Shown piece after piece: positions 7,625 through 16,142 of a stretch of DNA of 64,000 bases; positions within the stretch are counted from its first letter, which is position 1, and every line of letters begins with the position of its first letter. Under the pieces are notes generated by a model, which was given only the letters and a program-made list of their open reading frames with translations, had not been told where the DNA came from and ran no database searches. Origin of the DNA: a bacterium (lineage in GTDB: Bacteria > Bacillota > Bacilli > Lactobacillales > Streptococcaceae); the NCBI GenBank assembly GCA_905221345.1, contig CAJNCW010000002.1, positions 62,001 to 126,000 on the forward strand, given 5' to 3'. A program made the translations under genes and the position numbers.

Positions 7625-9466
7625 TTATTCAGCTGATTTTTTCTTCTTGTTGGCTTTCTCACGCTCTGCCTTGTTAAGGATTTGTTTACGCAAACGGATA
7701 GACTCAGGCGTTACTTCCATGTACTCATCGTCATTCAAGAATTCAAGAGACTCTTCAAGCGTCAAGATACGAGGTGTCTTGATAACAGCTGTTTGGTCCT
7801 TAGTAGCTGAACGAACGTTGGTCATTTGTTTGGCCTTAGTGATGTTAACTGTCAAGTCGTTTTCACGAGAGTTCTCACCGATGATCATTCCTTCGTAAAC
7901 CTCAGTACCTGGGTTGACAAAGATTGTACCACGTTCTTCGATAGACATGATTGAGTATGTTGTTGCCTTACCAGCATCGATGGAAACAAGGGCACCACGG
8001 TGACGTCCACCGATTTCACCTGGAATGAGTGGCAAGTATTGGTCGAAGGTATGGTTCATGATACCGTAACCACGAGTCATTGACAAGAACTCAGTTGAAT
8101 ATCCGATCAAACCACGCGCTGGAACTAGGAAGACCAAACGAGTTTGACCATTACCAGTTGAAATCATATCCAACATTTCACCTTTACGTTCAGAAAGGCT
8201 TTGGATAACAGATCCTTGGTATTCTTCTGGAGTATCGATTTGAACACGTTCAAATGGTTCACATTTAACACCATCAATCTCTTTTACAATAACTTCTGGA
8301 CGAGATACTTGAAGTTCATAACCCTCACGACGCATGGTCTCGATCAGGATTGACAAGTGCAATTCTCCACGACCTGAAACAGTCCATTTATCTGGTGAGT
8401 CCGTTGGGTCAACGCGAAGGGAAACGTCTGTTTGCAATTCTGCTTGCAAGCGTTCTTCCACTTTACGAGAAGTCACCCATTTACCTTCTTTACCAGCAAA
8501 TGGTGAGTTGTTTACCAAGAAGGTCATTTGAAGCGTTGGTTCATCAATGTGAAGGATTGGAAGTGGTTCAACAGCGTCTGTTGGAGTAATGGTTTCACCG
8601 ACAAAGATATCTTCCATACCAGAAACAGCAATCAAGTCACCTGCTTTGGCTTCTTGGATTTCACGACGTTCCAAACCAAAGAAACCGAAGAGTTTTGTAA
8701 CACGGAAGTTCTTCGTTGTACCATCTAGTTTAGAAAGGGTAACTTGGTCCCCAACTTTCACACTACCACGGAAGACACGACCGATACCGATACGACCTAC
8801 GAAGTCATTGTAGTCCAAGAGTGAGACTTGGAACTGTAACGGTTCATCTGAGTTGTCCACTGGAGCAGGGATATGGTCGATAATGGTATCAAAGATTGGT
8901 GACATTGTTTTTTCTTGATCAGCTGGATCGTCTGACAATGAAGAAGTTCCGTTGATAGCTGAAGCATACACCACTGGGAAATCAAGCTGGTCATCATCTG
9001 CACCAAGCTCAATGAAAAGTTCCAAGACTTCGTCCACTACTTCTGCTGGACGAGCTGATGGTTTGTCGATTTTGTTGACAACCACGATTGGGACAAGGTC
9101 TTGTTCCAAGGCTTTTTTCAATACGAAACGAGTCTGTGGCATAGTTCCTTCGTAGGCATCTACGACCAAGACAACACCGTCAACCATTTTCATGATACGC
9201 TCAACTTCTCCACCGAAGTCCGCGTGTCCTGGTGTGTCCATGATATTGATACGAGTTCCCTTGTAGGCAACGGCTGTATTTTTAGCAAGGATGGTAATTC
9301 CACGCTCTTTCTCGATATCATTTGAGTCCATAGCGCGCTCTGCCAATTCAGTACGTGCATCAAGAGTTTCAGATTGTTTCAACAATTCGTCAACGAGGGT
9401 TGTTTTACCGTGGTCAACGTGGGCGATAATCGCAATGTTACGGATATCTTCTCTTAATTTTGTCAT
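7625..9466 (-). CDS. typA: Ribosome-associated GTPase TypA/BipA
   Basis: 613 residues, full length for the family. A translational GTPase of the EF-G group that helps 50S assembly and stress adaptation. G motifs are clear: [10 protein letters not shown] (G1), DTPGHADF (G3) and NKIDK (G4), followed by the beta-barrel domain and the BipA-specific C-terminal domain. A TATAAT on the minus strand at 9512-9507 gives a likely promoter about 40 nt upstream. Confidence 0.97.
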   Translation of the reverse strand: MTKLREDIRNIAIIAHVDHGKTTLVDELLKQSETLDARTELAERAMDSNDIEKERGITILAKNTAVAYKGTRINIMDTPGHADFGGEVERIMKMVDGVVLVVDAYEGTMPQTRFVLKKALEQDLVPIVVVNKIDKPSARPAEVVDEVLELFIELGADDDQLDFPVVYASAINGTSSLSDDPADQEKTMSPIFDTIIDHIPAPVDNSDEPLQFQVSLLDYNDFVGRIGIGRVFRGSVKVGDQVTLSKLDGTTKNFRVTKLFGFFGLERREIQEAKAGDLIAVSGMEDIFVGETITPTDAVEPLPILHIDEPTLQMTFLVNNSPFAGKEGKWVTSRKVEERLQAELQTDVSLRVDPTDSPDKWTVSGRGELHLSILIETMRREGYELQVSRPEVIVKEIDGVKCEPFERVQIDTPEEYQGSVIQSLSERKGEMLDMISTGNGQTRLVFLVPARGLIGYSTEFLSMTRGYGIMNHTFDQYLPLIPGEIGGRHRGALVSIDAGKATTYSIMSIEERGTIFVNPGTEVYEGMIIGENSRENDLTVNITKAKQMTNVRSATKDQTAVIKTPRILTLEESLEFLNDDEYMEVTPESIRLRKQILNKAEREKANKKKKSAE

Positions 9467-9624
9467 GATTTCCTCTAATATTTAAATTTTTATTTCTAAC
9501 TGAACAATTATACCACAGTCTCATTCAAAAATCACAGTTCAGCTAAGTGTAAATGTTTTCACTCTGCTTTTCTAAGCAAGGCAACTCTTTTCAAAGTCAG
9601 AGACTTATGATAAGATAAGCTGGT

Positions 9625-10350
9625 ATGCGTTTAGATAGATTATTAGCCCAAGAAAAGGTCAGTCGCAAGGCTATGAAACAGGCTCTATTAAAAAAAGAAA
9701 TCCTAGTGGACGATTGTCCAGTCAGCTCACTCGCTCAAAATGTCGACACTGGATTGCAAAAACTAGTCTTTCAAGGACAGCAAATCCAAGGGTACGAGCA
9801 CAACTACCTCATGCTTCATAAGCCAAACGGAGTCGTTACAGCTAGCAAGGATAAGAAACTTTCAACCGTTATGGACCTCCTTCCACCTGACATCCAGTCT
9901 GATCAGCTCTATGCTGTCGGCAGATTAGACCGCGATACGACGGGACTGCTGCTTTTGACAGACAATGGACCTCTTGGTTTTCAGCTCCTCCATCCCCAGT
10001 ACCATGTCGATAAATCCTATCAAGTGGTAGTAAACGGACCGCTCACGTCAGACCATATCCAAAAATTCAAAGATGGGATTGTCTTTTTAGATGGGATCAC
10101 CTGTAAACCAGCAAAGCTAGAAATTCTAGCCTCAAGCCCAACAGAGAGCCGTGCCTTCATCACTATCTCTGAAGGCAAGTTTCATCAAGTCAAGAAAATG
10201 TTTCTCTCAGTTGGTGTCAAGGTGATTGCCTTAAAAAGAGTCCAGTTCGGCGATTTTACATTAGATTCAGAGCTAGCAGAAGGCCAATACCGATTCTTGA
10301 ACCAAGAAGAATTAGAGATGATTAAAAAATACTTAGAAAAAAGTGGATAA
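9625..10350 (+). CDS. Pseudouridine synthase, RsuA/RluB type
   Basis: 241 residues: an N-terminal S4 RNA-binding domain (MRLDRLLAQEKVSRKAMKQA) and a pseudouridine synthase domain with the catalytic Asp in GRLDRDTTGLLLL. The length and short S4 domain fit the RsuA class acting on 16S rRNA. No clear Shine-Dalgarno site precedes the ATG; TAAGAT lies 8 nt before it, so a very short or absent leader is possible. Single gene ended by the terminator at 10351. Confidence 0.9.
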   Translation: MRLDRLLAQEKVSRKAMKQALLKKEILVDDCPVSSLAQNVDTGLQKLVFQGQQIQGYEHNYLMLHKPNGVVTASKDKKLSTVMDLLPPDIQSDQLYAVGRLDRDTTGLLLLTDNGPLGFQLLHPQYHVDKSYQVVVNGPLTSDHIQKFKDGIVFLDGITCKPAKLEILASSPTESRAFITISEGKFHQVKKMFLSVGVKVIALKRVQFGDFTLDSELAEGQYRFLNQEELEMIKKYLEKSG

Positions 10351-10386
10351 AACAAAAAAAGCTTTACGTTTAAAGCTTTTTTTGTT
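10351..10386 (+). terminator. Terminator of the pseudouridine synthase gene
   Basis: AACAAAAAAAGCTTTA pairs with TAAAGCTTTTTTTGTT around loop CGTT. The arms are symmetrical, so it can work both ways, including for the broken gene read leftward from 10625. Confidence 0.9.
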
Positions 10387-10391
10387 TTTAC

Positions 10392-10625
10392 TTATCTAAA
10401 AACTATTGCGATTGCTAAAATCCAGTTAAGGACAGAAACTACAAGTCCTACGATATTGAGAATTTTTTCTGTTTTATAGTCTAGGCCAGATTCTTTTTAA
10501 TATGAAATAGCCAAGACCAATCCTATGATACCCAAAACCAGACCTACTATTGGAGATAGCAAACCAAGGACGATAGATAAGATACCTAAAATAAGTGAGG
10601 GCTTTTTCTTTTGTTGTGAATTCAT
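10392..10625 (-). pseudogene. Small membrane protein gene broken by an in-frame TAA
   Basis: From the ATG at 10625 (good site AAGGGGAT) the frame reads MNSQQKKKPSLILGILSIVL and on through hydrophobic helices to residue 42. It meets TAA (10499-10497) and then continues open to 10392 with another helix (KILNIVGLVVSVLNWILAIA). Read through, it would be a 77-residue protein with two or three membrane helices, like small DUF4190-type proteins. Replacement of a CAA or GAA codon is the simplest explanation. Either a recent nonsense mutation or a sequence error. Confidence 0.75.
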
Positions 10626-10711
10626 ATTACAAAATCCCCTTAAAATTAATATAAATGATGATACCATAAAATGCTAGTTTTATCTATCATTCGACAGTTT
10701 TTAACAGAATG

Positions 10712-11092
10712 TTAGCTAGTCTTGACCTTCCCGTTCCAAGAATCCAATCCATAAGAAAGGATATAAATCTCAGAGAAACCTTGTTTTTTCAAATAAAGTG
10801 CTGCATGGGTCACTCGTTGTCCGCGTTGGTTTTCGTAGAGAAGGACAGGTTTATTCTTACGAAGGGCTGCAAGGCTTGACTTCAACTGATTTGAAGGAAT
10901 ATTGCGGGCTCCGAGGATATGTTTTCTGTGAAATTCTGCTGGTTCACGGACATCAATCAATTGCCCTTTCCGAATCAAGGCTTCAAATTCTGCATTATCC
11001 ACAATCTTAGCCGCACGACGAATACGAAGGTAGTTATAACCCATCCATGCCGCCATCGCCAGAACGATTCCCCAAACAATCCAAATTGTCAT
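10712..11092 (-). CDS. Membrane-anchored rhodanese-domain protein
   Basis: 126 residues: one N-terminal membrane helix (about 2-20), then a rhodanese-like domain with the family start LIDVREPAEFHRKHI. The active-site loop position reads LYENQRGQRV and holds no cysteine, so sulfurtransferase activity is doubtful and a binding role is more likely. Its ATG overlaps the stop of the YqgQ-like gene (ATGA). Confidence 0.85.
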   Translation of the reverse strand: MTIWIVWGIVLAMAAWMGYNYLRIRRAAKIVDNAEFEALIRKGQLIDVREPAEFHRKHILGARNIPSNQLKSSLAALRKNKPVLLYENQRGQRVTHAALYLKKQGFSEIYILSYGLDSWNGKVKTS

Positions 11093-11313
11093 AAGTTCTT
11101 ATCTCCATTTTTCTCTATGTAGTCTAATTCTATCTTGTGCTCTCTACGAAGAACAGCTTCCGCCTCTAGATAGTCTAACTTATCCATCAGACCTGCATCA
11201 TAGATCCGAGAGAGTTCAAGCTTCATCAGTTCAATATCATACAAGCGCTTCCCCATGTAAACAATAATGCCAAACTGTTTGAGAAATTGCTGCACATCAT
11301 AGAATGTTTTCAT
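11089..11313 (-). CDS. YqgQ family (DUF910) small protein
   Basis: 74 residues starting MKTFYDVQQFLKQFG, the family N-terminus. An ATG nine bases upstream (11322) and a TTG at 11349 are unlikely starts, because a promoter (TTGAAA 11349-11344, 17-nt spacer, TAGAAT 11326-11321) overlaps both. Transcription from it would begin at or next to the ATG at 11313, so the mRNA is probably leaderless. Function unknown; first gene of a two-gene unit with the rhodanese protein. Confidence 0.8.
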   Translation of the reverse strand: MKTFYDVQQFLKQFGIIVYMGKRLYDIELMKLELSRIYDAGLMDKLDYLEAEAVLRREHKIELDYIEKNGDKNL

Positions 11314-11388
11314 AGCTTCCATTCTAACAGATTTTAGACATTTTTTCAATACTGGGCCGGCTCTTTCCCCTGATTTCCTTCGTCTTCA

Positions 11389-11418
11389 TTGCTCATTCTT
11401 CCGCAAGTATGGTACAAT
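11389..11418 (+). promoter_or_regulatory. Promoter giving a leaderless LysR-regulator transcript
   Basis: TTGCTC (11389-11394), 18-nt spacer, TACAAT (11413-11418), then AAAAAC and the ATG at 11425. The predicted start of transcription falls on or beside the ATG. Confidence 0.7.
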
Positions 11419-11424
11419 AAAAAC

Positions 11425-12333
11425 ATGAGAATTCAACAACTACACTATATTATCAAAATCGTCGAAACTGGCTCTATGAATGAGGCAGCCAAGCAACTCT
11501 TTATCACCCAACCTAGTCTCTCTAATGCCGTTCGAGACTTGGAAAATGAAATGGGTATTGAAATCTTTATCCGCAATCCCAAGGGCATTACCTTAACCCG
11601 TGATGGGATGGAGTTTCTCTCCTACGCTCGCCAAGTTGTCGAGCAAACGCAGCTTCTGGAAGAACGCTATAAAAATCCTGTCGCCCACCGCGAACTTTTC
11701 AGCGTTTCCTCTCAGCACTATGCTTTTGTGGTCAATGCCTTTGTCTCCTTGCTCAAGAAAAGTGATATGGAGAAATACGAGCTCTTCCTTCGTGAAACTC
11801 GCACTTGGGAGATTATCGATGACGTCAAGAACTTCCGTAGTGAGGTCGGTGTCCTCTTTTTAAACAGCTACAACCGCGATGTTTTAACGAAAATGCTAGA
11901 TGACAATCACCTCTTGGCTCATCATCTCTTCACAGCCCAGCCCCATATCTTTGTCAGCAAAACCAATCCTCTAGCTAAAAAGGACAAGGTCAAACTGGCT
12001 GATTTGGAAGACTTTCCTTACCTCAGTTATGACCAGGGGACGCACAACTCCTTCTACTTTTCGGAGGAGATTCTTTCACAAGAGCACCACAAGAAATCCA
12101 TCGTGGTTAGTGACCGTGCAACCCTCTTTAACCTCTTGATTGGTTTGGATGGTTACACCATTGCAACAGGGATTTTGAACAGCAATCTCAACGGAGACAA
12201 TATCGTTTCCATCCCGCTGGACATTGACGACCCGATTGAACTAGTCTATATCCAGCATGAAAAAACCAGCCTGTCTAAGATGGGCGAACGCTTTATCGAA
12301 TACTTACTAGAAGAAGTTCAATTTGATATTTGA
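11425..12333 (+). CDS. cpsY: LysR-type transcriptional regulator, CpsY-like
   Basis: 302 residues. The N-terminal winged helix-turn-helix (MRIQQLHYIIKIVETGSMNE, AAKQLFITQPSLSNAVRDLE) is followed by a LysR substrate domain. It resembles the CpsY/MetR group of streptococcal regulators linked to methionine supply, surface properties and survival in neutrophils. The symbol rests on recognition, not alignment. The ATG at 11425 has no ribosome site and sits 6 nt after a -10 box. It is followed by the choline-binding amidase gene, which has its own promoter. Confidence 0.85.
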   Translation: MRIQQLHYIIKIVETGSMNEAAKQLFITQPSLSNAVRDLENEMGIEIFIRNPKGITLTRDGMEFLSYARQVVEQTQLLEERYKNPVAHRELFSVSSQHYAFVVNAFVSLLKKSDMEKYELFLRETRTWEIIDDVKNFRSEVGVLFLNSYNRDVLTKMLDDNHLLAHHLFTAQPHIFVSKTNPLAKKDKVKLADLEDFPYLSYDQGTHNSFYFSEEILSQEHHKKSIVVSDRATLFNLLIGLDGYTIATGILNSNLNGDNIVSIPLDIDDPIELVYIQHEKTSLSKMGERFIEYLLEEVQFDI

Positions 12334-12336
12334 TAG

Positions 12337-12365
12337 TTGAAAAACTGTCAGACATATTTTATAAT
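12337..12365 (+). promoter_or_regulatory. Promoter of the choline-binding amidase gene
   Basis: TTGAAA (12337-12342), 17-nt spacer, TATAAT (12360-12365), 32 nt before the TTG start codon. Confidence 0.8.
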
Positions 12366-12397
12366 ATTTTTTAGAAAATAATGATTGGAGAATATCG

Positions 12398-14197
12398 TTG
12401 AAAAAGTTTATATTGGCAAGTGCTGTTGTCCTTTCGATAGCAGGATTGGCACAAGCACCTATCTATGCGGAAGAAAACAATGCTAATCCTCCTGCTACCA
12501 CCGAGCAAAGCAACTCTAAGGAAGATAAGAAAGATCTTTCAACTAAAACTGAAGAGGAGGTTGCAACACTTCCAAAAGACAAGGCAAAAGAAGAAGCCCC
12601 TAAAAAAGAAGGATGGCAGGAAGAAAACAAACAGTGGCGTTTCTATGAAAACAATCAGCCTGTCCTCAAATGGAAAAAAATTCAAGATAAGTGGTACTAT
12701 TTTGACCAAGAGGGAAATCGACTCAGTGATACCATTTTTGATGGCTATGTTCTCAATAAAGACGGGGTCATGGTAGAAAATGGCTGGGTAGCTCTTGAGG
12801 GTAAATGGTACTACGCCAGTGAGTCTGGAAAAATCATCCAGCAAAAATGGAAAAAAATTGGAGGAGTTTGGTACTACTTTGACAAAGATGGTGTCATGCT
12901 CAGTCAGGCAATCGTTGATGGTTATCTCCTTACCAAAAGTGGGGCTATGGCGGAAAATGGCTGGGTGAAGATTGACCAAAATTGGTATTATGTCACACCA
13001 TCTGGCAGAATCTCGCAAGACAAATGGGAGAAAATTAATGGTTCATGGTATTATTTTGACCAAAACGGTGTGATGCTCAGCAAAACGACCGTTGGTGCTT
13101 ACCTGCTCGGCAGTAGCGGGGCCATGGCGGAAAACTCCTGGGTGAGAATCGATGAAAATTGGTATTACGCTAATGAATATGGAAAATACAGCCAAGATAA
13201 ATGGGAGAAAGTAAAAGGAACTTGGTACGCTTTTGAACAAAATGGAGTCATGCTTTCCAATAAATGGAAAGGAAGCTACTACCTCAAATCTAGTGGAGCA
13301 ATGGCGGAAAAAGAGTGGATCTTTGACAAGAACTACAACAGTTGGTTCTATCTAAAAGCGAATGGAACCTATGCAGCTCGTGAATGGATTGGAGCTTACT
13401 ATCTCAAGTCTGGTGGCTATATGGCCAAGAATGAGTGGATTTACGACGACTATTACAAGGCTCGTTACTATTTGGACGATAGTGGCCATTATGTTTCAGG
13501 AACCTACAAGATAGACGGCAAGGAACACTTGTTCCAAAAATACGGTCAATGGATTTCTGAAGTTTCAACAGAAGGTGGATTTGTAAAAGGTCAATACAGC
13601 AATACCATTTTCCTAGATCCTGGGCATGGTGGTCGAGATTCAGGTGCCTTTTACTACAATGTAGCTGAAAAAGATCTCAACATGCAGATTTACCGTAAAC
13701 TTCGTACTAAGTTAGAAGAACTAGGCTACAAGGTCCTCACTTCTCGTGATAGTGATATTGACGTTGATTTTAAGACTGAGCGTTCAAGAATGGTAAATAA
13801 AACCAACTCTGATATCTTTATCAGTATCCATTTCAATGCTACTGGAAACATTCACTCAAAAGCAAGCGGTATTCAAACCTACTCCTATAGCGATGAACCT
13901 GACTATCCAAGTAAGATTAATAAATACTGGCACAACCATCCTGATCGTATGAGTGAAAGCAAGCGCCTCGCTGCTGCTATCCACTCCTCTCTTCTAGCAG
14001 AAACTGGTGCCAAGGATGCTGGCTTATTGGAAAGTAGTTTTGCCGTACTACGCGAAACTGCCAAACCAGCCGTCCTCCTAGAACTTGGTTATATGGATAA
14101 TTTCACTGAGAATCAACGAATTCGTGATGATCGATACCAAGATAGACTAGTCGCAGGTATTGTGAAAGGCATCCAAAAATACTACGCTGGTAAATAA
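12398..14197 (+). CDS. Choline-binding N-acetylmuramoyl-L-alanine amidase (Amidase_3)
   Basis: 599 residues, starting at TTG with GGAGA 8-12 nt upstream. A signal peptide (residues 1-24, ending PIYA) is followed by a Glu/Lys-rich linker. About ten choline-binding-type repeats come next (W..I...WYYFD patterns, about 75-400), then a C-terminal zinc amidase domain (about 410-599). Its metal/catalytic residues are visible in DPGHGG, AEKDLN, ISIHFNA and LELGYMDN. It should cut the bond between muramic acid and the stem peptide on choline-decorated walls. Pneumococcal LytA uses another fold (Amidase_2) with repeats at the C-terminus, so this is a different enzyme. Confidence 0.9.
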   Translation: MKKFILASAVVLSIAGLAQAPIYAEENNANPPATTEQSNSKEDKKDLSTKTEEEVATLPKDKAKEEAPKKEGWQEENKQWRFYENNQPVLKWKKIQDKWYYFDQEGNRLSDTIFDGYVLNKDGVMVENGWVALEGKWYYASESGKIIQQKWKKIGGVWYYFDKDGVMLSQAIVDGYLLTKSGAMAENGWVKIDQNWYYVTPSGRISQDKWEKINGSWYYFDQNGVMLSKTTVGAYLLGSSGAMAENSWVRIDENWYYANEYGKYSQDKWEKVKGTWYAFEQNGVMLSNKWKGSYYLKSSGAMAEKEWIFDKNYNSWFYLKANGTYAAREWIGAYYLKSGGYMAKNEWIYDDYYKARYYLDDSGHYVSGTYKIDGKEHLFQKYGQWISEVSTEGGFVKGQYSNTIFLDPGHGGRDSGAFYYNVAEKDLNMQIYRKLRTKLEELGYKVLTSRDSDIDVDFKTERSRMVNKTNSDIFISIHFNATGNIHSKASGIQTYSYSDEPDYPSKINKYWHNHPDRMSESKRLAAAIHSSLLAETGAKDAGLLESSFAVLRETAKPAVLLELGYMDNFTENQRIRDDRYQDRLVAGIVKGIQKYYAGK

Positions 14198-14201
14198 AAA
14201 C

Positions 14202-14231
14202 AAAGTCTCGAGAAACTTCGAGACTTTTCTA
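14202..14231. terminator. Bidirectional terminator between amidase and membrane gene
   Basis: AAAGTCTCGA (14202-14211) pairs with TCGAGACTTT (14218-14227), with T-runs on both strands; the genes on either side converge. Confidence 0.9.
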
Positions 14232-14546
14232 TTTGCCTTCTTTTTTATCTTTATCAGGAAAGAGATAGCCAAGTCCTACACAAGCTAGCACACCGGCACC
14301 AATCACCAAACCACTTGAAATTGGCAACAGATCAAAAATAGCATTTGCAATGATAAAGGCAATGATCAAGCACATGAGGCTAGCCTTGTAGTCTTTTTTC
14401 AAAAAGTTTTCTAGCGTGAAATAGAGGAACAATCCTACCGGAATGAGTGACCAGAGGTTAACATCCAAACTCGGCCATCCAACAGATCCGAAATACAATA
14501 CTAGCGCTGCTGCTACTAAAAATATGATTCCCAATAATTTTTTCAT
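14229..14546 (-). CDS. Small polytopic membrane protein (LiaF-type transmembrane domain)
   Basis: 105 residues with four hydrophobic helices (about 4-20, 31-45, 54-70, 77-95) and a charged tail (PDKDKKEGK). The layout resembles the N-terminal membrane domain of LiaF-type proteins, without the sensing domain. Monocistronic; shares its terminator with the amidase gene. Function not predictable. Confidence 0.7.
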   Translation of the reverse strand: MKKLLGIIFLVAAALVLYFGSVGWPSLDVNLWSLIPVGLFLYFTLENFLKKDYKASLMCLIIAFIIANAIFDLLPISSGLVIGAGVLACVGLGYLFPDKDKKEGK

Positions 14547-14637
14547 TTTTTGTCTCCATTTTCTTTTTTAGGAACCTGAATTGTCTGACATTAACCCTTC
14601 ACGCCCTTTACAAAAATCATTATAGCAGAGGATTTTT

Positions 14638-15032
14638 TCAAGAACAAGCCTTTTTACCTATCTGGTCAATATCTCTGTCTAAGTGGTTGAATAGTGGTAA
14701 CAAAAGAAAAGAAGCCCTAATGAGCTTCTTGATTCTGCCGATTGCAGTACTTTTTGTTATCCCCTCATTTTTATATTTACTAATACTCTCTTTAAAAGTC
14801 TTCTGAGTAACTTCATTATATTCATCTATATTTCTTGTACGAATATAATCACCATCTTCTAACTCAATTTCATAATCTGAATCAAGTTTTAACTCAAACG
14901 GAATACTTCTCGTCAACACACTTTGCTTCAAAAACAACTTCACAGCAGTTGTCATATCCAAGCCTAACTCATTAAAAAGGGCAGTTGCTTCTTTTTTAAT
15001 TCATCATCTACCCTAACAGCAATTTATGACAT
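14638..15032 (-). pseudogene. RelB/DinJ-type antitoxin gene, broken twice
   Basis: The N-terminal ribbon-helix-helix of a DinJ/RelB antitoxin can be read only across two lesions. From ATG at 15032 (site AAGGGGAA) the second codon after the start is TAA (15026-15024), then the frame gives IAVRVDDELKK. A one-base shift is needed at the A-run near 14995 to continue with EATALFNELGLDMTTAV and the open frame to 14638. No toxin partner is visible next to it. A decayed toxin-antitoxin remnant. Confidence 0.75.
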
Positions 15033-15123
15033 GGCATTTCCCCTTCATTTATTTTGTATATCTATTGTATTACTTTTACCAATGCATAACAAATTTATTC
15101 CCTAATAAACACAGACTTTAAAT

Positions 15124-15501
15124 TTAAACTTGCAACTTCTTCTCTAATGCTTGTGCCAAAACTTCCGAGTAGTTAATCTTTTCTCGATCAGCAAGACGAA
15201 CTAGCCATTCAGGAACGGTCACATTCTTCCTAATCGCCTTATTACTTCTCACAAAGGGCGCAGGATCTACTTGAATCATTGATACAAAACCATCTGAAAC
15301 CTCAATCTTTAAAATATCACTTGGAGTAGGCAGCGCCATCCCTTCATCGATATAAGAAGCTAAAACATTTTCAAGCATTTCACGAGCATTTTTCATTGCT
15401 TCCTCAATATTTTTTCCTTCTGTGCCTCCACCAAATTCTGGAAATTCTACCCAATATCCTGTTCCTTCTTTATGAAAAATAGCTGGATACGTTTTTAACA
15501 T
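15124..15501 (-). CDS. hicB: HicB antitoxin
   Basis: 125 residues: an N-terminal HicB partial RNase-H-like fold (YPAIFHKEGTGYWVEFPEF) and a C-terminal ribbon-helix-helix DNA-binding domain (NVTVPEWLVRLADREKINYS). It binds and neutralises HicA and represses the operon. Encoded 40 nt behind hicA, the usual toxin-first order. Confidence 0.93.
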   Translation of the reverse strand: MLKTYPAIFHKEGTGYWVEFPEFGGGTEGKNIEEAMKNAREMLENVLASYIDEGMALPTPSDILKIEVSDGFVSMIQVDPAPFVRSNKAIRKNVTVPEWLVRLADREKINYSEVLAQALEKKLQV

Positions 15502-15541
15502 TCTACTACCTCCGATATGAAAAGACTTAGGAATGTAAGAC

Positions 15542-15730
15542 TTACAATCCTAAATCTTTGAGAATCTTTCGTTCCAATCCTCTTCCTAAATCTTCATTTC
15601 CATGAACTGGAATCGTGACAAGATAAGAAAAACCCTCTTTCTTAAAATGATGATGACTTCCCCTTTGACGAACTTCAACCCATCCATTCTCAAGAGCTAG
15701 TTTCACCATTTCTTTACCTGTAAGTGGCAT
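15542..15730 (-). CDS. hicA: HicA toxin (mRNA interferase)
   Basis: 62 residues of double-stranded-RNA-binding-like fold. The catalytic His region GSHHHFKK is intact (residues 24-31), as is the PVHGNEDLGRG loop. HicA cleaves mRNA when free of HicB. Both partners look full length, so the module should be active. It lies between a decayed antitoxin and a tRNA gene, a usual landing place for mobile DNA. Confidence 0.93.
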   Translation of the reverse strand: MPLTGKEMVKLALENGWVEVRQRGSHHHFKKEGFSYLVTIPVHGNEDLGRGLERKILKDLGL

Positions 15731-15969
15731 ATATTATCGTTACCTCCTTACACTTATCATTATACACATTATGCGTATATTTGTCAAGCTAAAATAGACC
15801 AGTTCCTTAATCCACTTTATTCTATATTCATTGACTTCTTGGTCAAATTTTGGTCACACTTTGGTCAAAGATTCCAAAAATACTAACCTATTTTAAAAAG
15901 CTAACTTGTGATGATTGCCTTTAAACTAACATTTTGAATATTCTTTGCTTTTCTTTACATTTCCCAAAA

Positions 15970-16042
15970 TGCCGATTGCAGGGCTTGAACCTGTGACCTA
16001 CGCGTTACGAGTGCGTTGCTCTACCAACTGAGCTAAATCGGC
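15970..16042 (-). tRNA. tRNA-Thr (CGT anticodon)
   Basis: 73 nt. The acceptor arms GCCGATT and AATCGGC pair perfectly, the D-arm is GCTC/GAGC, the anticodon loop reads CTCGTAA (anticodon CGT), and the T-loop is TTCAAGC. CCA is not encoded. Confidence 0.93.
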
Positions 16043-16102
16043 GATTACCCCTTTAGTATAGCACTCTGAGAATAGATGTCAAGGAATTTTCATCTCCATT
16101 AG

Positions 16103-16129
16103 AAAAAGCCTGTCCTGAGACAAGGCTTT
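16103..16129 (-). terminator. Terminator of the ABC-2 exporter operon
   Basis: On the minus strand AAAGCCTTGTC pairs with GACAGGCTTT (one bulge) followed by TTTTC, 14 nt after the last permease gene. Confidence 0.8.
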
Positions 16130-16142
16130 GAGTTTCTTCCTT

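Noticed and set aside
8334..9485. Several plus-strand frames opposite typA
   Set aside because: They are shadows of a highly conserved gene with no ribosome sites.
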